64,000 nt of DNA from Opitutia bacterium (GCA_947470855.1 CANIUQ010000005.1:1-64000), one strand, 5' to 3'; numbered from the stretch's first letter, positions 7,804 through 16,610 are shown. Notes: generated by a model from the sequence alone, not told the origin. Made by a program: numbers and translations.

Positions 7804-8268
7804 GTGTCTATTTTAGCGACTATTCTCCGGCACCCCGATGAAAATTTGGCGAAGTGCACACTCCAACCAATCGTTGGTAGATCTGAGTTCCATTTCCTAA
7901 CCGCCCAAGGTGACTTGGTTTTCGATGGTACGGGCATGCTTTTGCTCGAGGTTGGGGCTCCTCTTTTATCTTCCGCTGATGCCGGAAGACAATTGCTGTT
8001 ACTGGATGCTAATTGGAAACACATTCCTCAGATGCGAAAACGCATTGTCGGTCAGCCAGTCCCTCGTTCGCTACCTGCGATCTCGACCGCCTATCCAAGG
8101 AGAAATAAAGCAGCAAAGGATCCCTGTCAGGGGTTGGCTTCTATCGAGGCGCTCTATTGGGCGCTAAGACTTTTAGGTCACGATGACCCATCGCTTCTGC
8201 GTCATTATCATTGGAGACAGGAGTTTTTAGAAAAGGTAGAGGAGTTTGCCCAAAATGGAGTTCGCTGA
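7804..8268 (+). CDS. Tsr3/TDD-superfamily-like protein (putative aminocarboxypropyltransferase)
   Basis: 154 residues from GTG 7804. LLLLDANWKHIPQMRKR near 80, then LP, AYPRRNK and GLASIEALYWALRLLG, match the C-terminal half of Tsr3 (DUF367) and the related DTW proteins. The ending HYHWRQEFLEKVEEF resembles the Tsr3 tail. Those families move an aminocarboxypropyl group from S-adenosylmethionine to rRNA (Tsr3, in eukaryotes and archaea) or tRNA (TapT-type DTW, in bacteria). The DTW motif itself is replaced by DANW, so the Tsr3-like reading is preferred; the RNA target is unknown. The gene overlaps the following TatD hydrolase by 14 bases. Confidence 0.6.
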   Translation: MSILATILRHPDENLAKCTLQPIVGRSEFHFLTAQGDLVFDGTGMLLLEVGAPLLSSADAGRQLLLLDANWKHIPQMRKRIVGQPVPRSLPAISTAYPRRNKAAKDPCQGLASIEALYWALRLLGHDDPSLLRHYHWRQEFLEKVEEFAQNGVR

Positions 8269-9052
8269 TGCCCATTGTCATTATCAATTCGCCGAATTGC
8301 CTTACTCGGCAATTGAACAGGCTCGGCGCGACGGAGTGACATGGGCGATGGTTAATGGCAGTGCGCCAGCGGATTGGCCTGATGTACTGGCCTTATTTCA
8401 ACGTGACCCCAGAAATTTGCCAGCCTTTGGCCTGCATCCTTGGGATGTGCCTTCCGCTCCACCTGATTGGCTGGAAAGCTTGCACCGGTTTCTCGTTTCA
8501 ACGCCCGAGGCGACTGTCGGTGAAGTAGGTTTAGATCAGTGGGTAAAAGATTATAATATCGTCGCTCAGGAAAAAGCGCTACGTGCGCAACTGGCTATGG
8601 CTGTGGAACTAGATCGCCCAGTTAGTATTCATTGTGTCAAAGCGATAGAGCCCTTGTTGGGCATTTTGCGTCGCGATGCTTTACCGAAACGAGGGTTTTT
8701 AATGCACAGCTGGAATGGCCCAGTGGAATTAGTGCCCGAGCTTGTCTCACGGGGAGCTTATTTTTCTTTTAGTGCGCACCATTTACAGACACGGAAAATT
8801 CACCTTCGCCAGCAATTCACTTCGGCGATTCCCTTAGAGCGTATTTTAATTGAGACAGATGCGCCGGCGTTATGTCCCGCTCCTGAATTTCGACTGCATT
8901 CCTTGCCCCTTGCTCCCGATGGATCGGAGTGCAATCATCCCTCAAATTTAATCATTAATAATCGAGAGTTAGCGATAACGCGCGGAATCAGCCCAGAGGT
9001 TGCAGCTGCTGAAACTCTGAAAAATTTTAAACGACTATTTCTGCATCGCTAA
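8255..9052 (+). CDS. TatD-family metal-dependent hydrolase (putative deoxyribonuclease)
   Basis: 265 residues from ATG 8255, preferred over a TTG at 8246 because GAGGAG lies about 11 bases upstream, one of the few Shine-Dalgarno-like sites here. Metal ligands: His7 and His9 (DAHCH), Glu in VGEVGLD, His in SIHCV, His in FLMHSW and Asp in IETDAPA. TatD enzymes are cytoplasmic Mg-dependent nucleases or hydrolases. This copy is shorter in motif detail and distinct from EboB at 1232. It overlaps the Tsr3-like gene by 14 bases and converges on tcdA with an 18-base overlap. Confidence 0.85.
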   Translation: MEFADAHCHYQFAELPYSAIEQARRDGVTWAMVNGSAPADWPDVLALFQRDPRNLPAFGLHPWDVPSAPPDWLESLHRFLVSTPEATVGEVGLDQWVKDYNIVAQEKALRAQLAMAVELDRPVSIHCVKAIEPLLGILRRDALPKRGFLMHSWNGPVELVPELVSRGAYFSFSAHHLQTRKIHLRQQFTSAIPLERILIETDAPALCPAPEFRLHSLPLAPDGSECNHPSNLIINNRELAITRGISPEVAAAETLKNFKRLFLHR

Positions 9053-9817
9053 AAGGCTAAGGCGAATGGCTTCGCCAGCTGCCGCTAAACCAAAACTTCC
9101 GGAGAGGTGAGCCGCCGTGCCGTATCCCCATTCGCAATTCGGATGCAAATCTTCTCCTTCGGGGATTTCTCCTCCAGGTAAATCGGCACAATCCGTTGGT
9201 TGGATAAACGGCTCATCGGACCAAATCGCAGAAATATTGAAATTGCCCTTACGTGGGAAACCAAAGTTTTGCCGAAGTCTTTTTCGGACCAGCATTAACA
9301 AAGGGTCATCGCGTGAGGCGGTTAGATCTGTGACTTTAATGCGCGTAATATCCATTCGACCTGCACAACCGCCTACGCTGACCAATGGAATTTTTTTGTG
9401 ATAAGCTTCGTTGATTAGACAGCATTTAGGAGAAAGAGCATCGATGGCATCAATGATGACGCCATTAAAATCAGCCAATAAATCACCAACGTTATTTCGT
9501 CCAGCAAAGGTCTCTTTCGTTTGAATTTGAATTTCTGGGTTAATGCTTTGAGCACGCTGAGCGATGGCGACGGTCTTTAGTTGGTTGTAGTTGGTTGTGA
9601 TAGCGTGGAGTTGTCGGTTGGTGTTTGAAATACAGACAGTATCTCCATCGATAAGAGTAAGTTTTCCCACTCCTGAGCGAACTAGGGCTTCCGCTGCCCA
9701 AGAGCCAACTCCTCCAAGTCCCACCACCATAAAATGGCTTTGGGATAAATGCTTTAAGCCCTTTTGACCATAGAGACGGCCAATACCAGCGAAGCGTTGG
9801 ATATAATCAGGGGTCAT
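9035..9817 (-). CDS. tcdA: tRNA threonylcarbamoyladenosine dehydratase (TcdA/CsdL-type)
   Basis: 260 residues from ATG 9817; an upstream ATG at 9883 would add a 22-residue atypical stretch running into the divergent gene. MTPDYIQRFAGIGRLYG is the usual opening. The E1-like nucleotide-binding site GLGGVGSWAAEALVRSG, the IDGDTVCISNTNRQ block, SVGGCAGRMD and the glycine-rich HLSGSFGLAAAG tail are all present. The enzyme uses ATP to cyclise t6A37 in tRNAs to ct6A. It converges with the TatD hydrolase gene, overlapping by 18 bases, and diverges from the gene at 9911. Confidence 0.9.
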   Translation of the reverse strand: MTPDYIQRFAGIGRLYGQKGLKHLSQSHFMVVGLGGVGSWAAEALVRSGVGKLTLIDGDTVCISNTNRQLHAITTNYNQLKTVAIAQRAQSINPEIQIQTKETFAGRNNVGDLLADFNGVIIDAIDALSPKCCLINEAYHKKIPLVSVGGCAGRMDITRIKVTDLTASRDDPLLMLVRKRLRQNFGFPRKGNFNISAIWSDEPFIQPTDCADLPGGEIPEGEDLHPNCEWGYGTAAHLSGSFGLAAAGEAIRLSLLAMQK

Positions 9818-9910
9818 AGACAAAACAGAGTTTTTGGGGATGAAAGCGTTTGGTGAATGCTTCAAGGCTTGAATGACTGCCAAAGTTGGGGATGCTCGGG
9901 CATCGTCGCA

Positions 9911-10420
9911 ATGTCCGACTCAAGTCCCAAAGTTCCTGAAATCATCAAAGCCCCCTCATCCCCCCTGTGGTTTGATATCGGTATGTGGGCTGGATTCGCG
10001 ATTTTTATCGGATTATCGATTTCGTTTGGGTTCGTTTTGCGCGATCATTTGCGGGTCGATGAGGTGGTCGAAGTCTTTCGAAAGTGTCGTAAGCCACTCA
10101 TTCAATATCGTTTAGAAAAAGAGGCATGGCCTGCTTCATTCGATTTAAAAAATCCGCCAGCCGATGTGCAGCCATATAATTTTTCTGCCGCAATTCGCCG
10201 GCCTATGGAAAATTGCGCTGTCCCCGGTACATGGCGATTTGTCGCTGATTCTTCAGCGGGTAAAGATAAAGCCTTTGTTGTGTTTGAGGCAGCTGATTCG
10301 GGTGTTTCTACCCGACGTATTCTTCAGTTAGTCGATGAACGATTAGACGATGGAGTTCCCGATCGTGGTAAGTTTATTATCAACGGTAACCGCGGAACCT
10401 TTACGCTGAAGGGCGAGTAA
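9911..10420 (+). CDS. Membrane-anchored hypothetical protein, pseudopilin-like tail
   Basis: 169 residues from ATG 9911; the frame is open back to 9857, but that part overlaps the tcdA leader. There is one membrane helix at about 19-43 (MWAGFAIFIGLSISFGFVL), then a soluble domain. The ending VDERLDDGVPDRGKFIINGN resembles the tail of small pseudopilin-like proteins common in Verrucomicrobiota, but there is no prepilin-peptidase site, so this stays a hypothetical protein facing the periplasm. It converges on prfA with a 20-base overlap. Confidence 0.7.
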   Translation: MSDSSPKVPEIIKAPSSPLWFDIGMWAGFAIFIGLSISFGFVLRDHLRVDEVVEVFRKCRKPLIQYRLEKEAWPASFDLKNPPADVQPYNFSAAIRRPMENCAVPGTWRFVADSSAGKDKAFVVFEAADSGVSTRRILQLVDERLDDGVPDRGKFIINGNRGTFTLKGE

Positions 10421-11492
10421 TTGCCTCGGCCCGACTGCGTAAATCCGCTTCGTAGAGGGCATCGACCAGTTCATCTAAATCTCCCTCCAGAACTTGTTCG
10501 ATGCCGTGGACCGTTCGATCAATGCGGTGATCGGTAATGCGGTTTTGCGGGAAATTATAAGTGCGAATTCGCTCCGAGCGGTCTCCTGACCCAATCATGG
10601 TTTTACGGGCATCGGCTCGGGCTTCTCGTTCTTTGCTACGGGTTAAATCGAGTAAGCGTGAACGCAGGACGCGAAGGGCTTTTTGGCGGTTGCGTAATTG
10701 CGAGCGTTCGTCGGCGCAGTAGACCATTAGCCCTGTTGGTTTATGAATAATCTGAACGGCAGATTCGGTTTTGTTCACGTGCTGTCCACCCGCACCGCTG
10801 GCTCGTGCGACAGACATTTCTAAGTCCTCGGGCTTGAGTACAACTTCAGCTTCCTCGGCTTCAGGAAGAACTGCCACCGTGGCAGCCGAAGTGTGTACTC
10901 GACCTGAAGCCTCGGTCGCGGGAACGCGTTGTACGCGATGCACGCCAGCTTCGTGTCTTAAAAGTGCGGTTGCACCCTCGCCTTCGACGAGAAGAACGGC
11001 TTCACGCACTCCGCCTAAATCGCTATGAGAAAGGGATAAGAGTTCATGTTTCCACCCCTTTTTTTCCGCAAAACGAGTATAGGCTCTTAGTAACTCTGAA
11101 GCGAATAGTGAAGCTTCCTCCCCGCCAGTGCCTGCTCGAATTTCAATCAGGGCATTTCGTGAATCATCGGGATTAGGTGGCACGATGGCCCGCACGAGTT
11201 GCTCGCGTGCCTTTTCGACTTCAGGGGTTAGTCGTTTGATTTCATCCTCGGCCATCCGTCGGATTTCGGGGTCGGATTCGTTGGCTAGGACTTCGGACTC
11301 GGCGAGTTCCTTTTCTAGGCGATTGAGGGTATCATCGGCTTTGACCGCCTTGGAGGTAAAGCGTAACTCAGCACCAAGGGCAGCGGCTTTGCGATTGTCC
11401 CCAAAGGTGGCTGGATCAGCCATAATCGCTTCGAGCTCCGTCAAACGACGACGGAGGCTAGAAATATCGGGTCTCAGAGGTTTTTCGGCCAT
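10401..11492 (-). CDS. prfA: Peptide chain release factor 1
   Basis: 363 residues, full length for RF1. The peptidyl-hydrolysis GGQ motif is at 235-237 (GAGGQHVNKTES), and the stop-codon-reading PAT motif of RF1 (UAA/UAG) is at 191-193. N-terminal helices, the IRAGTGGEEASLF block and the C-terminal NFPQNRITDHRI block are present. It releases finished proteins from the ribosome. A glutamine methyltransferase gene often follows prfA in bacteria, but here the next gene is convergent and unrelated; a PrmB-type methyltransferase lies at 50358. Confidence 0.96.
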   Translation of the reverse strand: MAEKPLRPDISSLRRRLTELEAIMADPATFGDNRKAAALGAELRFTSKAVKADDTLNRLEKELAESEVLANESDPEIRRMAEDEIKRLTPEVEKAREQLVRAIVPPNPDDSRNALIEIRAGTGGEEASLFASELLRAYTRFAEKKGWKHELLSLSHSDLGGVREAVLLVEGEGATALLRHEAGVHRVQRVPATEASGRVHTSAATVAVLPEAEEAEVVLKPEDLEMSVARASGAGGQHVNKTESAVQIIHKPTGLMVYCADERSQLRNRQKALRVLRSRLLDLTRSKEREARADARKTMIGSGDRSERIRTYNFPQNRITDHRIDRTVHGIEQVLEGDLDELVDALYEADLRSRAEAITRPSA

Positions 11493-11516
11493 GAAAGAGT
11501 TATTGGGAATCGGGAC

Positions 11517-11545
11517 TTGGACAGAACCGTTCTATCGTTTATCTA
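11517..11545 (+). promoter_or_regulatory. Promoter of the HAD hydrolase/ftsK unit
   Basis: TTGGAC (11517-11522), 17 bases, then TATCTA (11540-11545). Predicted transcription start near 11552, about 53 bases before the ATG at 11606. It lies in the divergent gap between prfA and the HAD gene. Confidence 0.45.
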
Positions 11546-11605
11546 ATGGATGCATGGTGACACCCACCGCAAGCCCTTAACACCAAACACTTTCTTCACT
11601 CCCTT

Positions 11606-12631
11606 ATGTCCTCAAAGGAACCCACGTTACGCGGTAGCCATGTTCTCACCTGTATTTGGGACTTCGATAAGACGCTCTGTCCTGGCTATATGCAAACTCC
11701 TCTTTTCCGAGCTTTTGGGGTGGATGAGGAGCGATTTTGGAAGGAAACAAATTTATTACCTGGTTTGTATGCTCGTAAAGGCATTCGTACCTCGAAGGAC
11801 TCGGTTTACCTCAATCATTTACTCAGCTATGTAAAAAATGGCTCGATGAAGGGATTAACGAACCGTCGTTTGCGAGAGTTGGGAGCAGAAATTGAATTGT
11901 GTCCTGGGCTTCCAGATTTTTTCCCCGCCTTAAAAGATTACGTGCGTGAGTTAGGTCAAAAACAGAACATCGAAGTTACACTCGAACATTATGTCGTGAG
12001 TACGGGTTTGGCAGAAATGATTCGTGGCACCTCTTTGGCAGCACATTGTGATGGCATTTACGGTTGTGAATTTTTGGAGCATCCACTCCCTCCGCACTTT
12101 TCGAAACAGGATGAACTTGAACTAGAGTTGCCGACGGAAATATCGCAAGTGGCAGCGATGGTAGATAATACCATTAAGACACGGTTCCTTTTTGAAATTA
12201 ACAAGGGCTCAAATAAAGATAGCGCGATTGACGTCAATGCGGTGGTTCTTCCCGAAGATCGACGCGTGCCTTTTTCAAATATGATTTATATCGCTGACGG
12301 ACCGAGTGACGTTCCCTCGTTTTCGCTCATCCGTAAAAATGGTGGCAAGGCATTCGCTGTTTATGTGGCGGCGAACGAGGCCGAGTTTGCTCAAAACGAT
12401 GCTTTGTTGCAGGCAGGTCGAGTCCATGGCTATGGCCCCTGTGATTATTCGCCTCCCTCTTTCACGCCTAAATGGATTCGGCATGCCCTTGCCGGAATGG
12501 TTGAGCGTCTCGTGCAAGAACGCTCTCATGCTTTAGCAACCCGAGTGACTCGACCTCCTCGACATTTGCAGACTGACCCCGTCGTCAAGCGCGACGATGT
12601 TGCTAAACAAGGAAATCTTTTTAACGAATAA
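11606..12631 (+). CDS. HAD-superfamily hydrolase
   Basis: 341 residues. The nucleophile motif is WDFDKT (Asp19 and Asp21), and the fourth HAD motif is seen as IADGPSDVPSF near 230. A large insertion with FLEHPLPPHFSK lies between them. No signal peptide or membrane helix, so it is a cytoplasmic phosphatase or related phosphotransferase; the substrate cannot be told from the sequence. It is longer than a simple HAD phosphatase because of a C-terminal extension of about 80 residues. ftsK follows after 5 bases and is probably co-transcribed. Confidence 0.82.
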   Translation: MSSKEPTLRGSHVLTCIWDFDKTLCPGYMQTPLFRAFGVDEERFWKETNLLPGLYARKGIRTSKDSVYLNHLLSYVKNGSMKGLTNRRLRELGAEIELCPGLPDFFPALKDYVRELGQKQNIEVTLEHYVVSTGLAEMIRGTSLAAHCDGIYGCEFLEHPLPPHFSKQDELELELPTEISQVAAMVDNTIKTRFLFEINKGSNKDSAIDVNAVVLPEDRRVPFSNMIYIADGPSDVPSFSLIRKNGGKAFAVYVAANEAEFAQNDALLQAGRVHGYGPCDYSPPSFTPKWIRHALAGMVERLVQERSHALATRVTRPPRHLQTDPVVKRDDVAKQGNLFNE

Positions 12632-12636
12632 TTTGT

Positions 12637-15165
12637 ATGCCTGCCCCTGCTCGTAAGCGCTCAACTACTTTAGCTCGTCCAGCCAGTGAGAGTCGACCTC
12701 TCTTAGCCGTCACCTTGGCTCTTGTGGGGGCCTTTTTGCTCGTTGCACTGTTGTTTCACAATTCACGCGATGTTTATCTTTTCCCTGAGTGGATTGAAAA
12801 GACTTTTAGTCTCCCTATTGATTCTTCAGTTGCTTTAGAAAATAATCCCTGTGGTGCCTTTGGGGCTACGGTAGCGATTTTTTTATTCAGTCTTTTCGGG
12901 TTCACCTCTTTCTTAGTCCCCGTCTTTCTTTTTGCGGCAGCTTGGTTTGCCTTGAATCATCGCGCACACACTCTTTGGCCAACCAAAGTGGCCCTGATGT
13001 CGGCCTGCGTTCTTCTCGGTACGCCCATCTTAACTTTGTGGTTAGGCTCTCAGACAGGGGGGGCTTTTGATCCGCGTGGCCCTGGCGGTGTTCTGGGCGC
13101 TTTTTTATTTTCTAATCTATTTCAGCCTGTTCTCGGTGATTACGGAGCTTGGATTTTAGTTTTTCCTTATGGATTTTGCTTATTAGGTGCTTTGGCCGAT
13201 GATCCCAAAGCTACTTTAGCCTCATGGATTTCTGAATGGCGAGATGCTTTGGGTGCTTGGAATGCAGAGCGACGTGCCGCCGCGAAGAAGGTAGCTTTAG
13301 AGAGACAGAAGAAAATTGCCGAGCTCGCCGAATTGCGTCGCGTGCAACAACAGGTTAAGGGTGCGGCGGTAGCCGTTAGTCCAGCACTCGTCTCTGCGCC
13401 TAAAGTTGAGCCCAAGCCAGCTCCCGTAGAAACTCCAGCGGAGACTGTGGCTTTGGTTGATGCCAAGGATGTAAAAATAACTCCGGAACTTAATCCGGTT
13501 GAAAACACCGAGCCCAAACCCGAGCCCAAGCCCGAGCGTGAGCTAAAACCTCTCGACCGAGGAGGAAAGGTGGTCGTTGTGAAACCAGCACCAATAGAAA
13601 AAGCCAAAGGCCCAACGGTGCGGCGCAGTGGTAATTACGAATTCCCCTCCATTAAGTTGTTAAATGCACCAACAGCTAATCCTGGTTTGCCTGCCGAAGA
13701 TTTTAAGAAGCGAGCGGAAGATTTGATTCAGACTTTAACGCAGTTTAAGGTTTCGGTGGTTCCCGTAGATCCCGAAAATGGCATCGACGTGGGCATCCAA
13801 CAGGGTCCTTCGATTACGCGTTATGAAATCAAGCCAGCTCCAGGAGTGCGTGTAGAGAAGATAGCGAATCTCTCTAACAACATCGCGATGAATTTGGAGG
13901 CGGAGTCGGTCCGTATCCTCGCTCCTGTTCCAGGAAAAGGAACGGTGGGCATCGAGATTCCTAATCGCCATCGCAAGGATGTGCTTTTGCGCGAGATTTT
14001 AGAATCGGCTGCTTGGGCTAATTCCACGATGGAAATTCCAGTAGTTCTCGGTGTTGATAGCGTGACGAATAAGCCAGTGATTCAAGATTTGGCTAAAATG
14101 CCGCACTGCTTAATCGCTGGTGCCACGGGTCAAGGAAAGTCCGTTTGCATTAATTCCTTCATCGTCTCCATGCTCTACCGCTGCACTCCAGAAGATTTGC
14201 GCTTTATCATGGTAGATCCGAAAGTCGTGGAACTACAGATTTACAGTAAGTTGCCGCACTTGCTTATTCCGGTGGAAACCGATCCCAAGCGCGTTCCCTC
14301 GGCCCTCAAGTGGTTAATCGCCGAAATGCAACGTCGTTACAAAATTTTTGCCAAGGTAGGTGTCAAAAATATCTTAGGATTTAACACGAAAATTAAAAAT
14401 GAAGCGGGCAAGCCAAAGCAGGAAGAGTTGTCGCTGAGTCCAGATGAGCAATCGGCAGCCAAGGAAGCAGCCGAACGTGCGGTGGATGATGGCATTGTTA
14501 TTCCCACAGAAAGATTGCCTTACATTGTTTGTATTATCGACGAAATGGCCGACCTCATGATGGCTGCTGCTCAGGATGTTGAAACATCGGTGGCACGTTT
14601 GGCCCAACTCGCTCGAGCCGCAGGCATCCACTTAGTTCTCGCCACCCAACGTCCCTCGACCGATGTCATCACAGGTTTAATTAAAGCCAATCTGCCGACA
14701 CGTATTGGTTTTAAGGTTTCTTCTTACATCGACTCGCGGACGATTCTCGATCGCAGTGGCGCCGAAAGTTTAGTGGGCCGTGGCGATATGCTTTTTGTTC
14801 CCCCTGGAAGTGCTTCCTTGCAACGTGTGCAAGGTGCTTATGTCGGCGAACAAGAGGTTGCTGCGATTGTGGAATTCATTCAGGAAAAGAATGGTTCCCC
14901 AGAATTTGCCCAAGAAGTGGTTGAAGCGATTAAAGAAGGCGCGAGCGAAATTGAAGGCGAAGAGGGAGCGGGCGATGGGGATGATCCGCTGGTTGCCCAA
15001 AGTTGGGCTATTATCAAAGAGACCAGACGGGCTTCCGTTTCGATGCTACAGCGTCGACTAAAGTTAGGCTATAATCGAGCGGCTCGCATTATGGACATTC
15101 TTCATGAAAGAGGCTACGTAGGTCCAGAAAACGGTTCGAGTCCCCGAGAAATCCTCGGAGACTAG
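12637..15165 (+). CDS. ftsK: DNA translocase FtsK/SpoIIIE
   Basis: 842 residues. Four membrane segments lie in residues 20-190. A Pro/Glu/Lys-rich linker follows (about 230-330). The alpha/beta motor has Walker A GATGQGKS at 495-502 and a Walker B region IVCIIDEMADLM near 633. The C-terminal winged-helix gamma domain, which reads DNA polarity, contains SVSMLQRRLKLGYNRAARIM. It pumps chromosomal DNA through the closing division septum. The linker is short and the membrane part is standard. There is no Shine-Dalgarno sequence before the ATG, 5 bases after the HAD gene. Confidence 0.95.
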   Translation: MPAPARKRSTTLARPASESRPLLAVTLALVGAFLLVALLFHNSRDVYLFPEWIEKTFSLPIDSSVALENNPCGAFGATVAIFLFSLFGFTSFLVPVFLFAAAWFALNHRAHTLWPTKVALMSACVLLGTPILTLWLGSQTGGAFDPRGPGGVLGAFLFSNLFQPVLGDYGAWILVFPYGFCLLGALADDPKATLASWISEWRDALGAWNAERRAAAKKVALERQKKIAELAELRRVQQQVKGAAVAVSPALVSAPKVEPKPAPVETPAETVALVDAKDVKITPELNPVENTEPKPEPKPERELKPLDRGGKVVVVKPAPIEKAKGPTVRRSGNYEFPSIKLLNAPTANPGLPAEDFKKRAEDLIQTLTQFKVSVVPVDPENGIDVGIQQGPSITRYEIKPAPGVRVEKIANLSNNIAMNLEAESVRILAPVPGKGTVGIEIPNRHRKDVLLREILESAAWANSTMEIPVVLGVDSVTNKPVIQDLAKMPHCLIAGATGQGKSVCINSFIVSMLYRCTPEDLRFIMVDPKVVELQIYSKLPHLLIPVETDPKRVPSALKWLIAEMQRRYKIFAKVGVKNILGFNTKIKNEAGKPKQEELSLSPDEQSAAKEAAERAVDDGIVIPTERLPYIVCIIDEMADLMMAAAQDVETSVARLAQLARAAGIHLVLATQRPSTDVITGLIKANLPTRIGFKVSSYIDSRTILDRSGAESLVGRGDMLFVPPGSASLQRVQGAYVGEQEVAAIVEFIQEKNGSPEFAQEVVEAIKEGASEIEGEEGAGDGDDPLVAQSWAIIKETRRASVSMLQRRLKLGYNRAARIMDILHERGYVGPENGSSPREILGD

Positions 15166-15201
15166 ATTCAGTCACCGACACCCAATTTCAACCGATAGGA
15201 T

Positions 15202-15786
15202 TTAGGGGCGTGCAGGCTCGCTCGCTGGCTGACTACTCACGGGCTTTTCCTCTTTCAAAGGAAGGGTCTCTTTGGCGATTTTAACAGCTTCCTGGACCAT
15301 TTCCTTGCCACTTTGCAGTGGCATATTGATTTCATTACTACCGATGGCATTGAGTTTTGCCACTTCTTCCAGGGCCAGACGAGCGGCTTCGTTGGCAATT
15401 TGTGTAGCAGAATCAATCGTTGCCTCCAAATTTTCAGTCACCGCAGGCAGGCTTTCAGCATTAGGCTTTATTTCTTCTGCGACAAGAGGCTTAGCGGCTT
15501 CTTTAGTTTCCTTTGAGCTTTTTTTGGAAAGTTCTTTTTCTGAATCACTGGCTGTTTTGGATTTCGAAGAGCGCTTAGAGTTACCTTCCTTTTTCTTTTC
15601 ACCTTTTTTTAGCGCTTCACCAAGATTATCCATCGCCTGATTAAGATTTTCTGTCTCTTTGTTTGTAGGAGCAGGCGGATTATTTGATGAATTCGCTGCT
15701 GATTCAGAAATGCTGGCAGGGGCTTTCCCTGCGGGGGATGCACCTTCTGTTGTGGCCAAAATCAGTGCTAGAATTAAACTCTTCAT
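15202..15786 (-). CDS. Secreted Lys/Glu/Ala/Ser-rich hypothetical protein
   Basis: 194 residues. A signal peptide (MKSLILALILATTEGASPA) is followed by low-complexity sequence rich in Lys, Glu, Ser and Ala, then an amphipathic helical C-terminal half with repeated EAVKIAKE-like and EAARLALEEVAKL patterns. No known domain recognised. It is probably exported and partly disordered. The 3' end lies 36 bases from the convergent ftsK stop. It diverges from the carbonic anhydrase gene across a 173-base gap that holds a structured region. The antisense frame at 15272-15640 is judged a shadow. Confidence 0.62.
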   Translation of the reverse strand: MKSLILALILATTEGASPAGKAPASISESAANSSNNPPAPTNKETENLNQAMDNLGEALKKGEKKKEGNSKRSSKSKTASDSEKELSKKSSKETKEAAKPLVAEEIKPNAESLPAVTENLEATIDSATQIANEAARLALEEVAKLNAIGSNEINMPLQSGKEMVQEAVKIAKETLPLKEEKPVSSQPASEPARP

Positions 15787-15860
15787 GTGATGTAAAATGC
15801 CTTACAACGACAGACTCGACAATAAGATACTATGGTCAGGGTCTCTTTTACGATCGCTAG

Positions 15861-15940
15861 AAGCGTTATTGTCTAAAGTGGGTGTGCCACTTTGGTTTGT
15901 GGCAGGTTTTGCAAGGTGAAAGGACTTGCCAATAACGCTT
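15861..15940 (+). promoter_or_regulatory. Candidate structured RNA leader (three-way junction) before the carbonic anhydrase gene
   Basis: Outer helix: AAGCGTTATT (15861-15870) pairs exactly with AATAACGCTT (15931-15940). Inside are hairpin 2, AAAGTGG (15875-15881) with CCACTTT (15887-15893) and loop GTGTG, and hairpin 3, 15901-15910 with 15921-15930, which needs three G-U pairs and so favours the plus-strand transcript. GTCTAAA (15871-15877) also matches TTTAGAC (15943-15949), which lies 11-17 bases before the ATG at 15960; this would form a pseudoknot or an alternative helix. It may be a cis-regulatory RNA of the anhydrase gene. A small inverted-repeat element is an alternative. Confidence 0.45.
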
Positions 15941-15959
15941 GATTTAGACGTCTTACTTC

Positions 15960-16610
15960 ATGCCCGAAACGAAAAAACTTTTTGCGTTAAACCGCGCGTG
16001 GTCAGATGAGTTACATCGGCAAAACCCTGATTTTTTCCAAAAATTATCCCAGCAACAAAGCCCGCGTTTCTTGTGGATTGGGTGTTCTGATAGTCGGGTC
16101 CCCGCTAATGAAATTGTTGGTCTTCTTCCAGGTGAACTTTTCGTGCATCGCAATGTGGCGAATGTAGTCGTTCATACTGACTTAAATTGCCTCTCGGTAC
16201 TCCAGTATGCGGTTGATGTATTGAAGGTGGAGCACGTGATTGTCTGTGGGCACTACGGTTGCGGTGGAGTGCAGGCGGCACTTGAGCAACGTAAGTATGG
16301 ATTAATCGATAACTGGTTGCGCCACATTCGGGATGTCCACGATAAGCATACGCTTATTGTTGAATCTGTTTTAGGTCCCGCAAAGTTGGATACGCTTTGC
16401 GAATTAAATGTAATCGAGCAGGCGTTGAATGTTTGTCAGACGACGATAGTTCAAGATGCTTGGTCTCGTGGACAAAAGTTAAAAGTCCATAGTTGGATTT
16501 ATGGATTGAAAGACGGACTCTTAAATAACTTGGGCATGAATGTGACTCAACAAGGGGAAATTGCATCGGTTTATCATGAGGTGTTAGCCCGATATCGAGC
16601 TAAGGCCTAG
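15960..16610 (+). CDS. can: Beta-class carbonic anhydrase
   Basis: 216 residues. The zinc ligands are at the positions known from E. coli Can: Cys42 and Asp44 in GCSDSR, and His98 and Cys101 in CGHYGCGG. Arg46 of the Asp/Arg pair is present. It interconverts CO2 and bicarbonate in the cytoplasm, supplying bicarbonate for carboxylases such as the acetyl-CoA carboxylase encoded at 51328-53208. Length is normal for the class. The start codon lies 20 bases after the structured leader, and there is no Shine-Dalgarno sequence. Confidence 0.95.
   Translation: MPETKKLFALNRAWSDELHRQNPDFFQKLSQQQSPRFLWIGCSDSRVPANEIVGLLPGELFVHRNVANVVVHTDLNCLSVLQYAVDVLKVEHVIVCGHYGCGGVQAALEQRKYGLIDNWLRHIRDVHDKHTLIVESVLGPAKLDTLCELNVIEQALNVCQTTIVQDAWSRGQKLKVHSWIYGLKDGLLNNLGMNVTQQGEIASVYHEVLARYRAKA

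Noticed and set aside
13167-13607. Minus-strand frame of 146 codons inside ftsK
   Set aside because: It is the complement of the Pro/Glu/Lys-rich linker of FtsK; the Ser/Gly/Thr-rich product is an artefact.
15272-15640. Plus-strand frame opposite the secreted protein at 15202-15786
   Set aside because: The minus-strand frame has a signal peptide and full extent; the plus-strand frame has no start context and is a shadow.
15861-15940. Miniature transposable element for the inverted-repeat region
   Set aside because: No target-site duplication or second copy was seen in the window; the wobble pairs favour an RNA structure. It stays an alternative.
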